The notes under the pieces are model-generated. The model saw only the letters and a program-made list of their open reading frames with translations. It ran no database searches and had not been told where the DNA came from. From NCBI RefSeq assembly GCF_003240565.2, contig NZ_CP117255.1, positions 1,612,001 to 1,676,000 on the forward strand: 64,000 bases of DNA. Direction: 5' to 3'. Every line of letters starts with the position of its first letter. Position 1 is the stretch's first letter. Positions 36,247 to 44,516 of this stretch are shown here, piece after piece. Source of the stretch: Rhizobium tumorigenes. GTDB taxonomy: Bacteria > Pseudomonadota > Alphaproteobacteria > Rhizobiales > Rhizobiaceae. Position numbers and translations under genes: made by a program.

Positions 36247-37725
36247 TCACTCGGCGGTGTCGTCGGTGGCCTTCTTCTTCGAAGCGGCCTTCTTCTTCGG
36301 AGCGGCTTCTTCGCCCTCGGCTTCGGAAGCGTCTGCCTTGGCAGCCTTCTTCTTCGGTGCCTTCTTGCCGTCGCTCTTCTCGGTGCTGTCGTCGTCTTCG
36401 GCGAGCAGCGCTTCCTTGGTGACCGTCTTGTCCGTCACGTCGACTTCGGAGAGCAGGTGGTCGATGACCTTTTCTTCGAAGATCGGCGCGCGCAGGTTGG
36501 CGGATGCGCCGGGCGTGTTGCGGAAGAATTCCAGGATTTCTTTTTCCTGGCCCGGGAACTGGCGGAGCTGTTCGTAAAGCGCGCGCTGCAGTTCGTCTTC
36601 GCTGACTTCGATGCCGGCCTTTTCGCCGATTTCGGAGAGAACGAGGCCGAGGCGGACGCGGCGTTCGGCAAGCTTCAGATACTCGGCGCGGGCTGCCTCT
36701 TCCGTCGTGTCTTCGTCTTCGAAGGTCTTGCCGCTTTCACCGAGATCGGTCTGGATCTGGCGCCAGATGCTTTCGAATTCGGCTTCGACGAGCTTCTGCG
36801 GGGTGTCGAACTGGTACATCTCGTCGAGCTGGTCGAGGATCTGGCGCTTGACCTTCTGACGCGTGACCGAGCCGTACTGGCTTTCGATCTGGCCGCGAAC
36901 GATTTCCTTCAGGCGATCGGCCGATTCGAGGCCGAGCTTGGTGGCCAGTTCGTCGTTGATCTCGGTGGCGGCAGCAGAGGCCACGTCCTTGATCGTCAGG
37001 TCGAAGGTGGCTTCCTTGCCGGCCAGGTTCTTGGCTGGGTATTCGCTCGGGAAGGTGACCGTGATGACCTTCTCGTCGCCAGCCTTGACGCCGACGAGCT
37101 GCTCTTCGAAGCCGGGGATGAAGCGGTTCGAGCCGATGATCAGCTCGGCATTCTCATCCTTGCCGCCTTCGAAGGCTTCGCCGTCGACCTTGCCGAGGTA
37201 ATCGAGCGTAACGCGGTCGCCATCGGCAGCTTGGCCTTCCTTGGTCTCGTAGGTGCGAGCGCTCTCGGCGATCTTCATGATCTGCTCGGTCACTTCGTCT
37301 TCGCCGATCTCGGCGACTTCGCGGATGACCTTGATGCCGTTCACTGGCTTCAGTTCGATCGCAGGGATGACTTCGTAGGACAGCGTGAATTCGAAGTCGG
37401 CTTCGGCAGCGAGGATCTTCTCGGCTTCGTCCTTGTCTTCGGTCATCGCGATTTCAGGCTGGGTGGCAGACTTTTCGCCGCGGCCGGTAAGGATCTGCGC
37501 CGGCTGGTCGCGAACGATCTCGTTGACGAGATCGGCCATGATCGACTTGCCGTACATCTTCTTCAGGTGCGCTGGCGGGACCTTGCCGGGACGGAAGCCG
37601 TTGATCTTGACCTTGTCCTTGACCTCTGCAAGGCGCTCGTTCATGCGGCCTTCCATGTCCTTGGCCGGAATTACGACCTTGATTTCGCGCTTCAGCCCTT
37701 CAGCCAGCGTTTCGATAACCTGCAT
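36247..37725 (-). CDS. tig: trigger factor, ribosome-associated chaperone
   Basis: A 492-residue chaperone/peptidyl-prolyl isomerase. N-terminal ribosome-binding signature [12 protein letters not shown], central FKBP domain ([17 protein letters not shown] to [15 protein letters not shown]), and the helical C-terminal domain. The end carries a Lys/Ala/Glu-rich tail of about 50 residues ([14 protein letters not shown]), longer than in E. coli but common in rhizobia. I chose the start at 37725: the earlier in-frame ATG (37740) overlaps AAGG, the probable ribosome site of the later one. Confidence 0.97.
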   Translation of the reverse strand: MQVIETLAEGLKREIKVVIPAKDMEGRMNERLAEVKDKVKINGFRPGKVPPAHLKKMYGKSIMADLVNEIVRDQPAQILTGRGEKSATQPEIAMTEDKDEAEKILAAEADFEFTLSYEVIPAIELKPVNGIKVIREVAEIGEDEVTEQIMKIAESARTYETKEGQAADGDRVTLDYLGKVDGEAFEGGKDENAELIIGSNRFIPGFEEQLVGVKAGDEKVITVTFPSEYPAKNLAGKEATFDLTIKDVASAAATEINDELATKLGLESADRLKEIVRGQIESQYGSVTRQKVKRQILDQLDEMYQFDTPQKLVEAEFESIWRQIQTDLGESGKTFEDEDTTEEAARAEYLKLAERRVRLGLVLSEIGEKAGIEVSEDELQRALYEQLRQFPGQEKEILEFFRNTPGASANLRAPIFEEKVIDHLLSEVDVTDKTVTKEALLAEDDDSTEKSDGKKAPKKKAAKADASEAEGEEAAPKKKAASKKKATDDTAE

Positions 37726-37830
37726 TTTCTCAACCTTCATTTCGTAGCGGCGGTGCCCAGACAGCCGTTCGTTTCAATGAGCACGACGCCGGACCGACGA
37801 CCGGGCGTGGCTTTTCATGCAATTCTCAAA

Positions 37831-37851
37831 CATTTTGCAGGAGGCAAAATG
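37831..37851 (-). repeat. perfect hairpin with CTCCT loop
   Basis: CATTTTGC and GCAAAATG enclose a 5-base loop: 8-bp perfect arms. On the minus strand the loop is CTCCT, complementary to ribosome binding sites. It lies about 64 bases downstream of tRNA-Leu and is followed on that strand by TTTGAG, so it may be the tRNA terminator or processing end. Confidence 0.5.
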
Positions 37852-37914
37852 GCGCGTCTTCTCGCAAGCCTTCGGATGAGACTGTATCAGCCTCCCCCGG
37901 CAGCAAAGCAGCCT

Positions 37915-37999
<85 letters not shown>

Positions 38000-38054
38000 G
38001 TCCCTAAAACCGCATAGCAATGCCTACGCATGAGGCCTTCCGGAGCGCGGCGTC

Positions 38055-38082
38055 TCTATATCACCCGTTTCAAACCGCGCAA
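38055..38082 (-). promoter_or_regulatory. possible promoter of tRNA-Leu
   Basis: On the minus strand TTGCGC (38077-38082), a 16-base spacer and TATAGA (38055-38060). Start of transcription would be about 50 bases before the tRNA. The only good pair of boxes seen in this short spacer. Confidence 0.45.
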
Positions 38083-38141
38083 AGGAAAAATGACAGTTGT
38101 GCGGACAGGATCGGGCAATCCCCGATTTTGTTCGAAAACGC

Positions 38142-38744
38142 TCAGTATAGCGGCTCTTCATACACAGGCTTGTTGTCGAGAAGCAGCGCTTTGATCTGTG
38201 CCGTGCCGCCCGGCGATACGCTGGCGGAGATGGCCATCCGGCCGTCCAGCTGCGCCTGCTCGAGCCTGTGCCCCTCGCCTTCCGGCACGTAATAGCTCTC
38301 GATCCCGTAATCGACCCGGATCGTCGCGGTATCGGCCGTCGGGCGATAATCGAAGGGCTTGCTGGCAAGCACGACAGTGCCGTCCTTGGGCGCCAGCGTC
38401 GCGAAGGATGATTCGGCGATGCCCCAGTAGCCATCCGCCTGCTTCGTCAGCCGCACCGAAAGCGTCTGCTCGCCCGCGACGCCAGGCCGCTCGCCCACCA
38501 GCGTCGACACCGGCACATTCGAGATATCGTAGTTGAGGATGACGTAGTCGCCACGCAAAAGATCGCGCGGATCGACCGGCGATGCCTTCAGCAGCACCTC
38601 GGAGCCGTTTCGCAGGATCGTCGCGCGACTGACGATCATGGTGCCGATCACAGCGGTCTGCAGCAGCGCCAATGCGATGGCAGCGATATAGGCGCGGCGA
38701 GCGAACGGCCGGCTCTCACTGGCGGCATCGATCAGAAAGCTCAT
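38142..38744 (-). CDS. GDYXXLXY-domain membrane-anchored protein
   Basis: A 200-residue protein with one N-terminal helix (AYIAAIALALLQTAVIGTMIV) and the defining motif RGDYVILNYDIS (GDYxxLxY family; here GDYVILNY) followed by a beta-rich exterior domain. Functions of the family are not known; it is habitually encoded after a DUF2157 membrane protein, as here, with a four-base overlap (ATGA). Confidence 0.88.
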   Translation of the reverse strand: MSFLIDAASESRPFARRAYIAAIALALLQTAVIGTMIVSRATILRNGSEVLLKASPVDPRDLLRGDYVILNYDISNVPVSTLVGERPGVAGEQTLSVRLTKQADGYWGIAESSFATLAPKDGTVVLASKPFDYRPTADTATIRVDYGIESYYVPEGEGHRLEQAQLDGRMAISASVSPGGTAQIKALLLDNKPVYEEPLY

Positions 38745-39844
38745 GGCGTGACCTCCGGCGATGGGCTTGCAAAGCGGCGTTCCACGCGGATCACCAGCCA
38801 TGCGACGACCGCAACCAGCAGTCCGGCAACCAGGAAGAAACCCGACGTCCCGATGATCGAGCCGATGGTTTCGGAGGCGAGAAACAGGATCTCCCCGGCA
38901 AACACCAGATAACCGGTGTAGCGCACCGCGCCGTTGTCCCGCCCGCAAAGAGCGATGGCGCCGACCGCGATGGCAAGGGTGGCAAGTCCCAGCGCAATGA
39001 GGCGGGGTCCGCTGACGATCTCGATATGCAGCAGCAGAAGACCGATGGCGACAATGCAGAATGTATAGAAGGCCGGCGTCGGCCCGGCAGTGCGCAGCAT
39101 CCTTGCCAGCGGCGAAACCGGAACGCCGACGCACAGGAAGGCGACAAGCCCGATAACTGTGTAGAGCACCGCCATCCCCAACCCGTCGTTCAGGGAATAG
39201 ATCCAGGTCAGCCAGCCGATCAAAAGCAGATAGACCAGATGCCGTGCCCGCCCGGCGCCGGTATAATAGATCAGCGCCAGCACGATGGCGGCCATCATCG
39301 GCGGCGCATATGGCGACCAGCCGATCCAGTTCGAAAGATTATTTTCCAGATAGAGCGCGAAATAAGCCCAGGCGAGAAAGCCGGCAACCACGACCTGGCT
39401 TCCCGAGCGAAACAGCAGGGCCGAGAGGCAGGCAAGCCCGAACCACATCAGCACCATCGTCATCTCGTCGCCCGAGAGATGATACATCTGCGCCACCAGC
39501 GACACGGCGCCGCCAAAGCTCAGGGTTGCCAGCAGCAGCATGGCGGCGGCCAGCGACGGCTGGTTGCGGGAGGAGAAGGCGGCACCGGACAGATAGAAGC
39601 CCCAGATCAGCAGCAGGCAACCAACGACCCGAACCAACCTCGGTATTTCCTCCCAGTTGGAAGCAACCAGCAGCAGGATGGCCGCAGCCACCAGCAGCGC
39701 TGCCAGCACCGAGAGAACACTGCCTAGACTGAAGCTCGCCGGACGGCTGTCGTAATCTGCCATGATGGCGGTTGCCTGGTCGCTCGCGAGCAAGCCCTTG
39801 TCCACCCAGCCACCGAGATCTCTCTGAAGTCTGCCGCGATACAT
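38741..39844 (-). CDS. DUF2157 membrane protein
   Basis: A 367-residue protein: a soluble N-terminal region of about 45 residues (LQRDLGGWVDKGLLASDQA) of the DUF2157 type, then about ten transmembrane helices. The start at 39844 (GAGGCAG upstream) fits the domain boundary; the open frame continues 34 codons further upstream without family support. Forms a likely two-gene unit with the GDYXXLXY protein; the role is unknown. Confidence 0.85.
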   Translation of the reverse strand: MYRGRLQRDLGGWVDKGLLASDQATAIMADYDSRPASFSLGSVLSVLAALLVAAAILLLVASNWEEIPRLVRVVGCLLLIWGFYLSGAAFSSRNQPSLAAAMLLLATLSFGGAVSLVAQMYHLSGDEMTMVLMWFGLACLSALLFRSGSQVVVAGFLAWAYFALYLENNLSNWIGWSPYAPPMMAAIVLALIYYTGAGRARHLVYLLLIGWLTWIYSLNDGLGMAVLYTVIGLVAFLCVGVPVSPLARMLRTAGPTPAFYTFCIVAIGLLLLHIEIVSGPRLIALGLATLAIAVGAIALCGRDNGAVRYTGYLVFAGEILFLASETIGSIIGTSGFFLVAGLLVAVVAWLVIRVERRFASPSPEVTP

Positions 39845-40107
39845 TACTGCCTCATGCTGCACCCGGCGCCATCCGCCTCGCCATTCTCTATAGCGACCAA
39901 ATGTGGCAGGTGGCAAATGCTGGCAAGCTTCGCCTTTTCGCTGCACGACATCAGGATGCGTCGAAATTTAACGCTCCGTTAGGATCGCTACATTATACTC
40001 GGCTAATGGAATGCAGGCTTGAGCAATCAGATATGCAACAGCAGCATGCCTGACAATCGATTGTAGAAGAGTAAACCCGGAGATCACGCCCGTGAAAGCG
40101 GGGCTCG

Positions 40108-40136
40108 TTGACAACTCCAAGCCACCGACCAATAGA
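40108..40136 (+). promoter_or_regulatory. sigma-70-like promoter of candidate sRNA
   Basis: TTGACA (40108-40113), 17-base spacer, AATAGA (40131-40136). Transcription would start near 40143, about 30 bases before the first hairpin of the candidate sRNA. The -35 box is perfect; the -10 box is weak. Confidence 0.6.
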
Positions 40137-40142
40137 ACGCAG

Positions 40143-40288
40143 ACTGACACGCAGACCGAGTTCGTGACGTTTCGGAGCCGCTCGTCCTCCCCGGCTGCTC
40201 CGATTGATCGGCAATCCTCCCCCATCCCTTGCTGATCCAAGCAAACAATGCCCACAGCTCCTCCCGCTGCGGGCATTGTTGTTTCCGT
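40143..40288 (+). ncRNA. trans-acting sRNA of the alpha-r14 (NfeR1-like) type
   Basis: Three consecutive stem-loops, each with an anti-Shine-Dalgarno (CTCC-rich) loop. Hairpin 1: CGG and AGCCG pairing with CGGCT and CCG (40173-40202), loop CTCGTCCTCCC. Hairpin 2: GATCGGCAA/TTGCTGATC (40206-40237), loop TCCTCCCCCATCCC. Hairpin 3: AACAATGCCC.CAGC with GCTG.GGGCATTGTT (40244-40280), loop TCCTCCC, followed by GTTTCC, serving as terminator. This matches what I recall of the alpha-r14 family, which has three hairpins with CCUCCUCCC-type loops, about 120-125 bases long, found across Rhizobiales and acting on ABC transporter mRNAs through Hfq. The remaining bases from 39845 to the next gene hold no other gene. 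Strand and boundaries are inferred, not measured. Confidence 0.78.
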
Positions 40289-40586
40289 CACAAGCCCGCC
40301 CTCCGGGCATCCCTGACAAGCTCAGGCGGCCGACGCTGAGCGAATCGCCAATGGCGACCCACGCCGGCCGCACCCACGCACCCTGCATTTCTGGCAATGC
40401 GACAATTGCGCACATTTTATAACCAATCATGGTGCAAATAGTGGCAAGCAATGCGTCTTACGCATGGGTGGCATGATGCATTGACGCTTTTGGTTTTCGC
40501 GGCATGCGGTATATTCAGCCTCAGTAGAAAGAAGCCAGCGCAAACGATTGCTGCTGGCGGATCAAACCCTCGGAAAGGGGCTTACC

Positions 40587-40733
40587 ATGAACATCACACG
40601 CTCTTACAACAACTGGCGCAAGTATCGTCAGACCGTTACCGAACTCGGCCGCATGAGCACACGCGAACTGCACGACCTCGGCATCGACCGTTCTGACATC
40701 CACCGCGTTGCCCGCGAAGCCACTGGTCGCTAA
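40587..40733 (+). CDS. DUF1127 micro-protein 1
   Basis: A 48-residue basic protein with the DUF1127 core RTELGRMSTRELHDLGIDRSDI in slightly different form (TELGRMSTRELHDLGIDRSD). AAAGGGG precedes the ATG. Members influence phosphate, RNA turnover or motility in other alphaproteobacteria; here function is unknown. The downstream terminator and the second DUF1127 gene follow. Confidence 0.9.
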   Translation: MNITRSYNNWRKYRQTVTELGRMSTRELHDLGIDRSDIHRVAREATGR

Positions 40734-40768
40734 GTAGACCCTGGCATCGCCACCTGCGATAGCCTTAC

Positions 40769-40807
40769 AACGCCCGTTGCGGATCCCGCGGCGGGCGTTC
40801 TTTTTTG
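40769..40807 (+). terminator. terminator after DUF1127 gene 1
   Basis: AACGCCCG and CGGGCGTT arms with an inner GCGG/CCGC extension, followed by CTTTTTT. Confidence 0.88.
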
Positions 40808-41021
40808 TCTTTTATCAACCGGCGCCGTGTCACTGAAACCTACGCTATTTTGTCGCCTAAATTTTAAGTCGCGACTGTTATTTATGCGGCGTAGTGCACA
40901 AACGCATGGCAGTAGCCTTTTAATTGCACTGCACATTTTTCGGTCTATCGCCTATATAGAGGTCAACCGATGACACGGCAATCAAGCCTGTCTCAAACCT
41001 GATAGAACCGAGGATACCACC

Positions 41022-41165
41022 ATGAACCCGATCCGTATTGCCAAGAGCTGGATTTCCTACCGCCGCACACTGAGCGAACTCGGCAGCCTGTCGAACCAGA
41101 CGCTCTCCGACATCGGCATCAGCCGCTACGAAATCCGCAACATTGCCAACCGCTCGTTCCGTTAA
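41022..41165 (+). CDS. DUF1127 micro-protein 2
   Basis: A 47-residue basic protein (RIAKSWISYRRTLSELGSLS, then a DIGISRYEIRNIA core), the second DUF1127 gene, 289 bp after the first. It is too short for many gene finders. A GAGGATACCACC stretch precedes the ATG and a TATATA element lies upstream near 40953. Ends in FR and is followed by a strong terminator. Sequence differs from copy 1 by more than half, so the pair is old. Confidence 0.88.
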   Translation: MNPIRIAKSWISYRRTLSELGSLSNQTLSDIGISRYEIRNIANRSFR

Positions 41166-41186
41166 TAGTCTACGGAACGTTCTTCT

Positions 41187-41215
41187 AAAAACGGCGCCCG
41201 GGTGGCGCCGTTTTT
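41187..41215 (+). terminator. terminator after DUF1127 gene 2 (works on both strands)
   Basis: AAAAACGGCGCC, a five-base loop and GGCGCCGTTTTT; near-perfect symmetry gives a run of T on either strand. Confidence 0.9.
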
Positions 41216-41254
41216 GATTCTGAAGTTTTTGATTCTGGCGTTTTTGATTCCGGG
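41210..41254 (+). repeat. 15-bp tandem repeat, three units
   Basis: GTTTTTGATTC occurs at 41210, 41225 and 41240 with variable 4-base tails; the first copy shares its T-run with the terminator. A slippage-type array just before trmFO. Confidence 0.8.
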
Positions 41255-41293
41255 TGATTGGAAGCGGCGAGCCATCGTGCTATTCAGCCGCCC

Positions 41294-42739
41294 ATGAAAA
41301 CAACCCTATCTCCCATCCACGTCATCGGCGGCGGCCTTGCAGGCTCGGAAGCCGCCTGGCAGATCGCAGCCTCCGGTATACCGGTAATCCTGCACGAAAT
41401 GCGCGGCGTTCGCGGCACCGATGCTCATAAGGGCGACGACCTCGCAGAACTCGTCTGCTCCAATTCCTTCCGCTCCGACGATGCCACCAGCAATGCCGTC
41501 GGCGTCATCCATGCGGAAATGCGGCTGGCCGGTTCGCTGATCATGGCCTGCGCCGATCGCAACCAGGTGCCGGCCGGCGGCGCACTCGCCGTCGACCGTG
41601 ACGGCTTTGCCGCCGATGTCACGCGGGAAGTCGAAAGCAACCCGCTGATTACCGTCGTTCGCGAGGAAATCACCGGACTGCCCCCGAAGGAATGGGATCA
41701 GGCGATCATCGCCACGGGACCATTGACCGCGCCGGGCCTTGCGGCCGCGATCCAGGCGGAAACCGGCGCCGATGCGCTGGCTTTCTTCGATGCGATTGCG
41801 CCGATCGTCTACCGCGACAGCATCGACATGGATATCTGCTGGTTCCAGTCTCGTTACGACAAGGTCGGCCCCGGCGGTGACGGCAAGGACTACATCAACT
41901 GTCCTATGGACGAAGCCCAGTACAATGCCTTCATAGATGCGCTGATCGGCGGCGACGCCGTCGGCTTCAAGGAATGGGAAGGCACCCCCTATTTCGACGG
42001 ATGCCTGCCGATCGAGGTCATGGCCGAGCGCGGTCGCGAGACGCTTCGCCACGGGCCGATGAAGCCGATGGGGCTGACGAACGCCCACAACCCGACTGTC
42101 AAGGCCTATGCAGTCGTCCAGTTGCGCCAGGACAATGCGCTGGGTTCGCTCTACAACATGGTCGGCTTCCAGACGAAACTGAAATATGGCGCGCAGGCGG
42201 ATATCTTCCGCATGATCCCCGGCCTGCAGAATGCCGAGTTTGCCCGCCTGGGCGGCCTTCACCGCAATACCTACATCCACTCGCCGGTGCTGCTCGATCA
42301 CTCGCTGGCGCTGAAGTCGCGGCCGGGCCTGCGTTTTGCCGGACAGATCACCGGCTGCGAGGGCTATGTCGAAAGTGCCAGCATCGGGCTTCTCGCCGGA
42401 CGGTTCGCAGCTGCTGAACGCCTCGGGAAAACGCCGAGCCTGCCGCCGGCCACCACTGCGCTCGGCGCACTTCTCAACCACATTACCGGTGGCCATATCG
42501 TCAGTGACGAGGAGCCCGGCAAGCGCTCGTTCCAGCCGATGAACATCAATTTCGGATTGTTCCCGGAGCTCGAACCCGGTTCGATCGTCAAGCCGGAAGG
42601 CATCAAGCGCTTTCGCGGCAAGGACAAGACGATCATGAAGCGGCAGCTGGTGGCAAAGAGAGCGCTGGCGAATTGCGCTCAATGGCTCGGTCTTGAGCCG
42701 GCTGCCGAACCAGTCGAGGCCATGGCCGCTCAGGGCTGA
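41294..42739 (+). CDS. trmFO: methylenetetrahydrofolate-tRNA-(uracil-5-)-methyltransferase TrmFO
   Basis: A 481-residue folate/FAD-dependent enzyme that makes m5U54 in tRNA. FAD fingerprint [19 protein letters not shown], then [35 protein letters not shown], and the C-terminal half [29 protein letters not shown] segment ([12 protein letters not shown]). The family uses two cysteines for catalysis; CSNSFRSD carries the first. ATG 41294 begins the FAD motif. Converges tail to tail with the next gene, overlapping by 10 bases. Confidence 0.96.
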   Translation: MKTTLSPIHVIGGGLAGSEAAWQIAASGIPVILHEMRGVRGTDAHKGDDLAELVCSNSFRSDDATSNAVGVIHAEMRLAGSLIMACADRNQVPAGGALAVDRDGFAADVTREVESNPLITVVREEITGLPPKEWDQAIIATGPLTAPGLAAAIQAETGADALAFFDAIAPIVYRDSIDMDICWFQSRYDKVGPGGDGKDYINCPMDEAQYNAFIDALIGGDAVGFKEWEGTPYFDGCLPIEVMAERGRETLRHGPMKPMGLTNAHNPTVKAYAVVQLRQDNALGSLYNMVGFQTKLKYGAQADIFRMIPGLQNAEFARLGGLHRNTYIHSPVLLDHSLALKSRPGLRFAGQITGCEGYVESASIGLLAGRFAAAERLGKTPSLPPATTALGALLNHITGGHIVSDEEPGKRSFQPMNINFGLFPELEPGSIVKPEGIKRFRGKDKTIMKRQLVAKRALANCAQWLGLEPAAEPVEAMAAQG

Positions 42740-43191
42740 TTGGCAGCTGTCTTTTCCGGCAGGACGAGATCATCGGTCGCGATATAGTTGCCGAGCAGCC
42801 ACAGCGACACCTCGGCAGCCTCCTTTGCCGAGGTGAATTCGTAAGTGCCGTTGTGATGCGGCACGTCGAGGAAATCGATGGTGATGCGGCGATGGTCGGC
42901 TGCATCCCGCACCCGCGCCCTGCCCGGCTCGATCACGTGGCAGGCGAAATGCTTGCCGAGATCCTTCATGAAGCCCGCCTTGTTGTCGTGCAGGCGGACG
43001 AACAGCGCCTTGCCGTCTCTCGTCTTCTGCAGCTGGCGGATCGCCTCGGTCGGGAAGGCCCGGCCGAATTCGAGGATGGCGAGACCGAGGTCGTTGAGGC
43101 TCTCTTCCTTGTCCTGCGCCACCATGCGGGTGGCGTAGAACCCGAAACCTACGACAGCAACAAAGATCGCCAACCAGATAAACATTGCCAT
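42730..43191 (-). CDS. membrane-anchored hypothetical protein
   Basis: A 153-residue protein with one N-terminal helix ([21 protein letters not shown]) and an alpha/beta remainder with [31 protein letters not shown] and [20 protein letters not shown]. No family is recognised. It overlaps trmFO by 10 bases at the 3' end. The phytoene-synthase-like gene lies 71 bp upstream in the same direction, so it may be the last gene of that group. Confidence 0.72.
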   Translation of the reverse strand: MAMFIWLAIFVAVVGFGFYATRMVAQDKEESLNDLGLAILEFGRAFPTEAIRQLQKTRDGKALFVRLHDNKAGFMKDLGKHFACHVIEPGRARVRDAADHRRITIDFLDVPHHNGTYEFTSAKEAAEVSLWLLGNYIATDDLVLPEKTAANQP

Positions 43192-43262
43192 GGCGATTCT
43201 CCCTTAAGGACGAGTACGTTGAAGCCGCATAGCGCGCGAGACTTGCGCGAGTTTGACGGGCG

Positions 43263-44117
43263 TCAGAACTTTCCGCGCATCGCGGCGACGGCCATGACGA
43301 GCTGGCGACGCCATTGCGACGCTTGTATCGGCCGATCGAGAATGCCGGCGCCGAGTTTCTGCGCCTTGCGAAGGATAGGCCCTGCCAGCGCAACAGGCAA
43401 GAAGGCCGGCATGAGGCCGGGTGCGACGGGCGCTGAGGCGCGGGCTTTGGCCAGATGCTCCTGCCCGAGACCTGCAAATGCGTCGATGGCAGCGGTGATC
43501 CGGGAGATATCCTTGCCCGCGAGAAAGCTGTCACGGTCGAGCCCGACGGCGGAGAGGATTTCCAGCGGCAGGTAGAGCTGGCCACGATGGCGATGCAGCG
43601 GCATCAGCAGCAGACAGCCGGCGATCGCCTGGGCGACGCCCGCATGGCCGGCAGCATCGGTCGAGCGGACGGCATCGGACGGCGACAGCACCAGGCCGGC
43701 CAGCTGTATCAGCGCCGATGCGGTCTCGCCCGCATAGCCTTCGAGGGCATTCCGGTTTTCCATCGGGTCGTCATAGAGATCGAAGATCCGGGCGTCGATC
43801 ATGTTGACCAGCGTGGCGCGTGGCAGCCTGTGTGCCTCGATTGCCTGCAACAACTCCGACGCCAGAGGATTGGCCTCGGTCGACCCGTGCGACTGGCCTT
43901 CGAGCAGGTCGCGCCAGTATTGCAGTCGCACTTCGCCGGGCAGTGGCTCGTGGACCAGATCGCGAATGCGGGCAAGTTCGGCATGAAAACCATAAAGTGC
44001 GGCCAACGGCCGGCGCTTGTCCTCCGGCGACAGCAGGCACGCGAGATAACGGTCGCGATCGGTGTCGCGAAGGGTGGCGAGGCAGATCTCCTCGTTGCTG
44101 CGAAGCGCTGCCGCCAT
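43263..44117 (-). CDS. squalene/phytoene synthase-family protein, NDUFAF6-like
   Basis: A 284-residue member of the squalene/phytoene synthase fold. The first aspartate-rich motif DxxxD of the prenyl synthases is absent: the region reads GFHAELARIRDLVHEP and then VRLQYWRDLLEG, which matches human NDUFAF6 (AFNVELAQVKDSVSE, then MQFWKK) rather than crtB. It therefore probably acts in complex I assembly, not in carotenoid or hopanoid synthesis. It lies 9 bp after the NDUFAF3-like gene. The usual domain length is kept. Confidence 0.88.
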   Translation of the reverse strand: MAAALRSNEEICLATLRDTDRDRYLACLLSPEDKRRPLAALYGFHAELARIRDLVHEPLPGEVRLQYWRDLLEGQSHGSTEANPLASELLQAIEAHRLPRATLVNMIDARIFDLYDDPMENRNALEGYAGETASALIQLAGLVLSPSDAVRSTDAAGHAGVAQAIAGCLLLMPLHRHRGQLYLPLEILSAVGLDRDSFLAGKDISRITAAIDAFAGLGQEHLAKARASAPVAPGLMPAFLPVALAGPILRKAQKLGAGILDRPIQASQWRRQLVMAVAAMRGKF

Positions 44118-44126
44118 CTCGGGCCC

Positions 44127-44516
44127 CTAGTCGACGGCGATCAGGGCGCAGGCAACCGCCCGCGATTCGGACAGCATGATGTTGAAGGTCCGCACTGCTG
44201 CTCCCGTATTCATCGGATCCGACGACATGCCGGCATCGCGAAACGCCGTCTTCAGCGCCTGCGGCAAGGGTCGCATGTCGTCACCGGTGCCGACCAGCAG
44301 GAATTCGATCTCGGCAGCCTCATCGATGACCTTCTGGAAGCGATCCGGCGTCAGTGCATCGGCGGCCGTCATGTCCCAGCCGTAGATGCCAGACGGCAGG
44401 CAGAGGATCGAGCCGCGATGTGACATGTCGGCAAAACGAAAGCCGCCATTGCCATAGACGTCGATCGGCGCGCGGCCGGGAAAATGGGCGGAGCGGATCT
44501 CTATGCCACGGGCCAT
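44127..44516 (-). CDS. Mth938/DUF498-domain protein, NDUFAF3-like
   Basis: A 129-residue Mth938-like protein (FRFADMSHRGSILCLPSGI, WDMTAADALTPD, EFLLVGTGDDMRPLPQ and MNTGAAVRTFNIMLSE). Human NDUFAF3, a complex I assembly factor, is the same family. It overlaps secDF by one base (TGATG) and precedes the NDUFAF6-like gene by 9 bp. Conserved placement next to secDF and yajC in alphaproteobacteria was used in earlier work to connect NDUFAF3 with membrane insertion. Confidence 0.9.
   Translation of the reverse strand: MARGIEIRSAHFPGRAPIDVYGNGGFRFADMSHRGSILCLPSGIYGWDMTAADALTPDRFQKVIDEAAEIEFLLVGTGDDMRPLPQALKTAFRDAGMSSDPMNTGAAVRTFNIMLSESRAVACALIAVD

Noticed and set aside
39968..40451. Two minus-strand frames of 107 and 152 codons
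   Set aside because: Opposite to the three-hairpin sRNA, no domain or ribosome site; Cys/Ser/Arg-rich translations typical of non-coding sequence.
43263..44117. Carotenoid or hopanoid (crtB/hpnC-like) synthase
   Set aside because: The first DxxxD motif is absent, the sequence pattern follows NDUFAF6, and no other isoprenoid gene is near.
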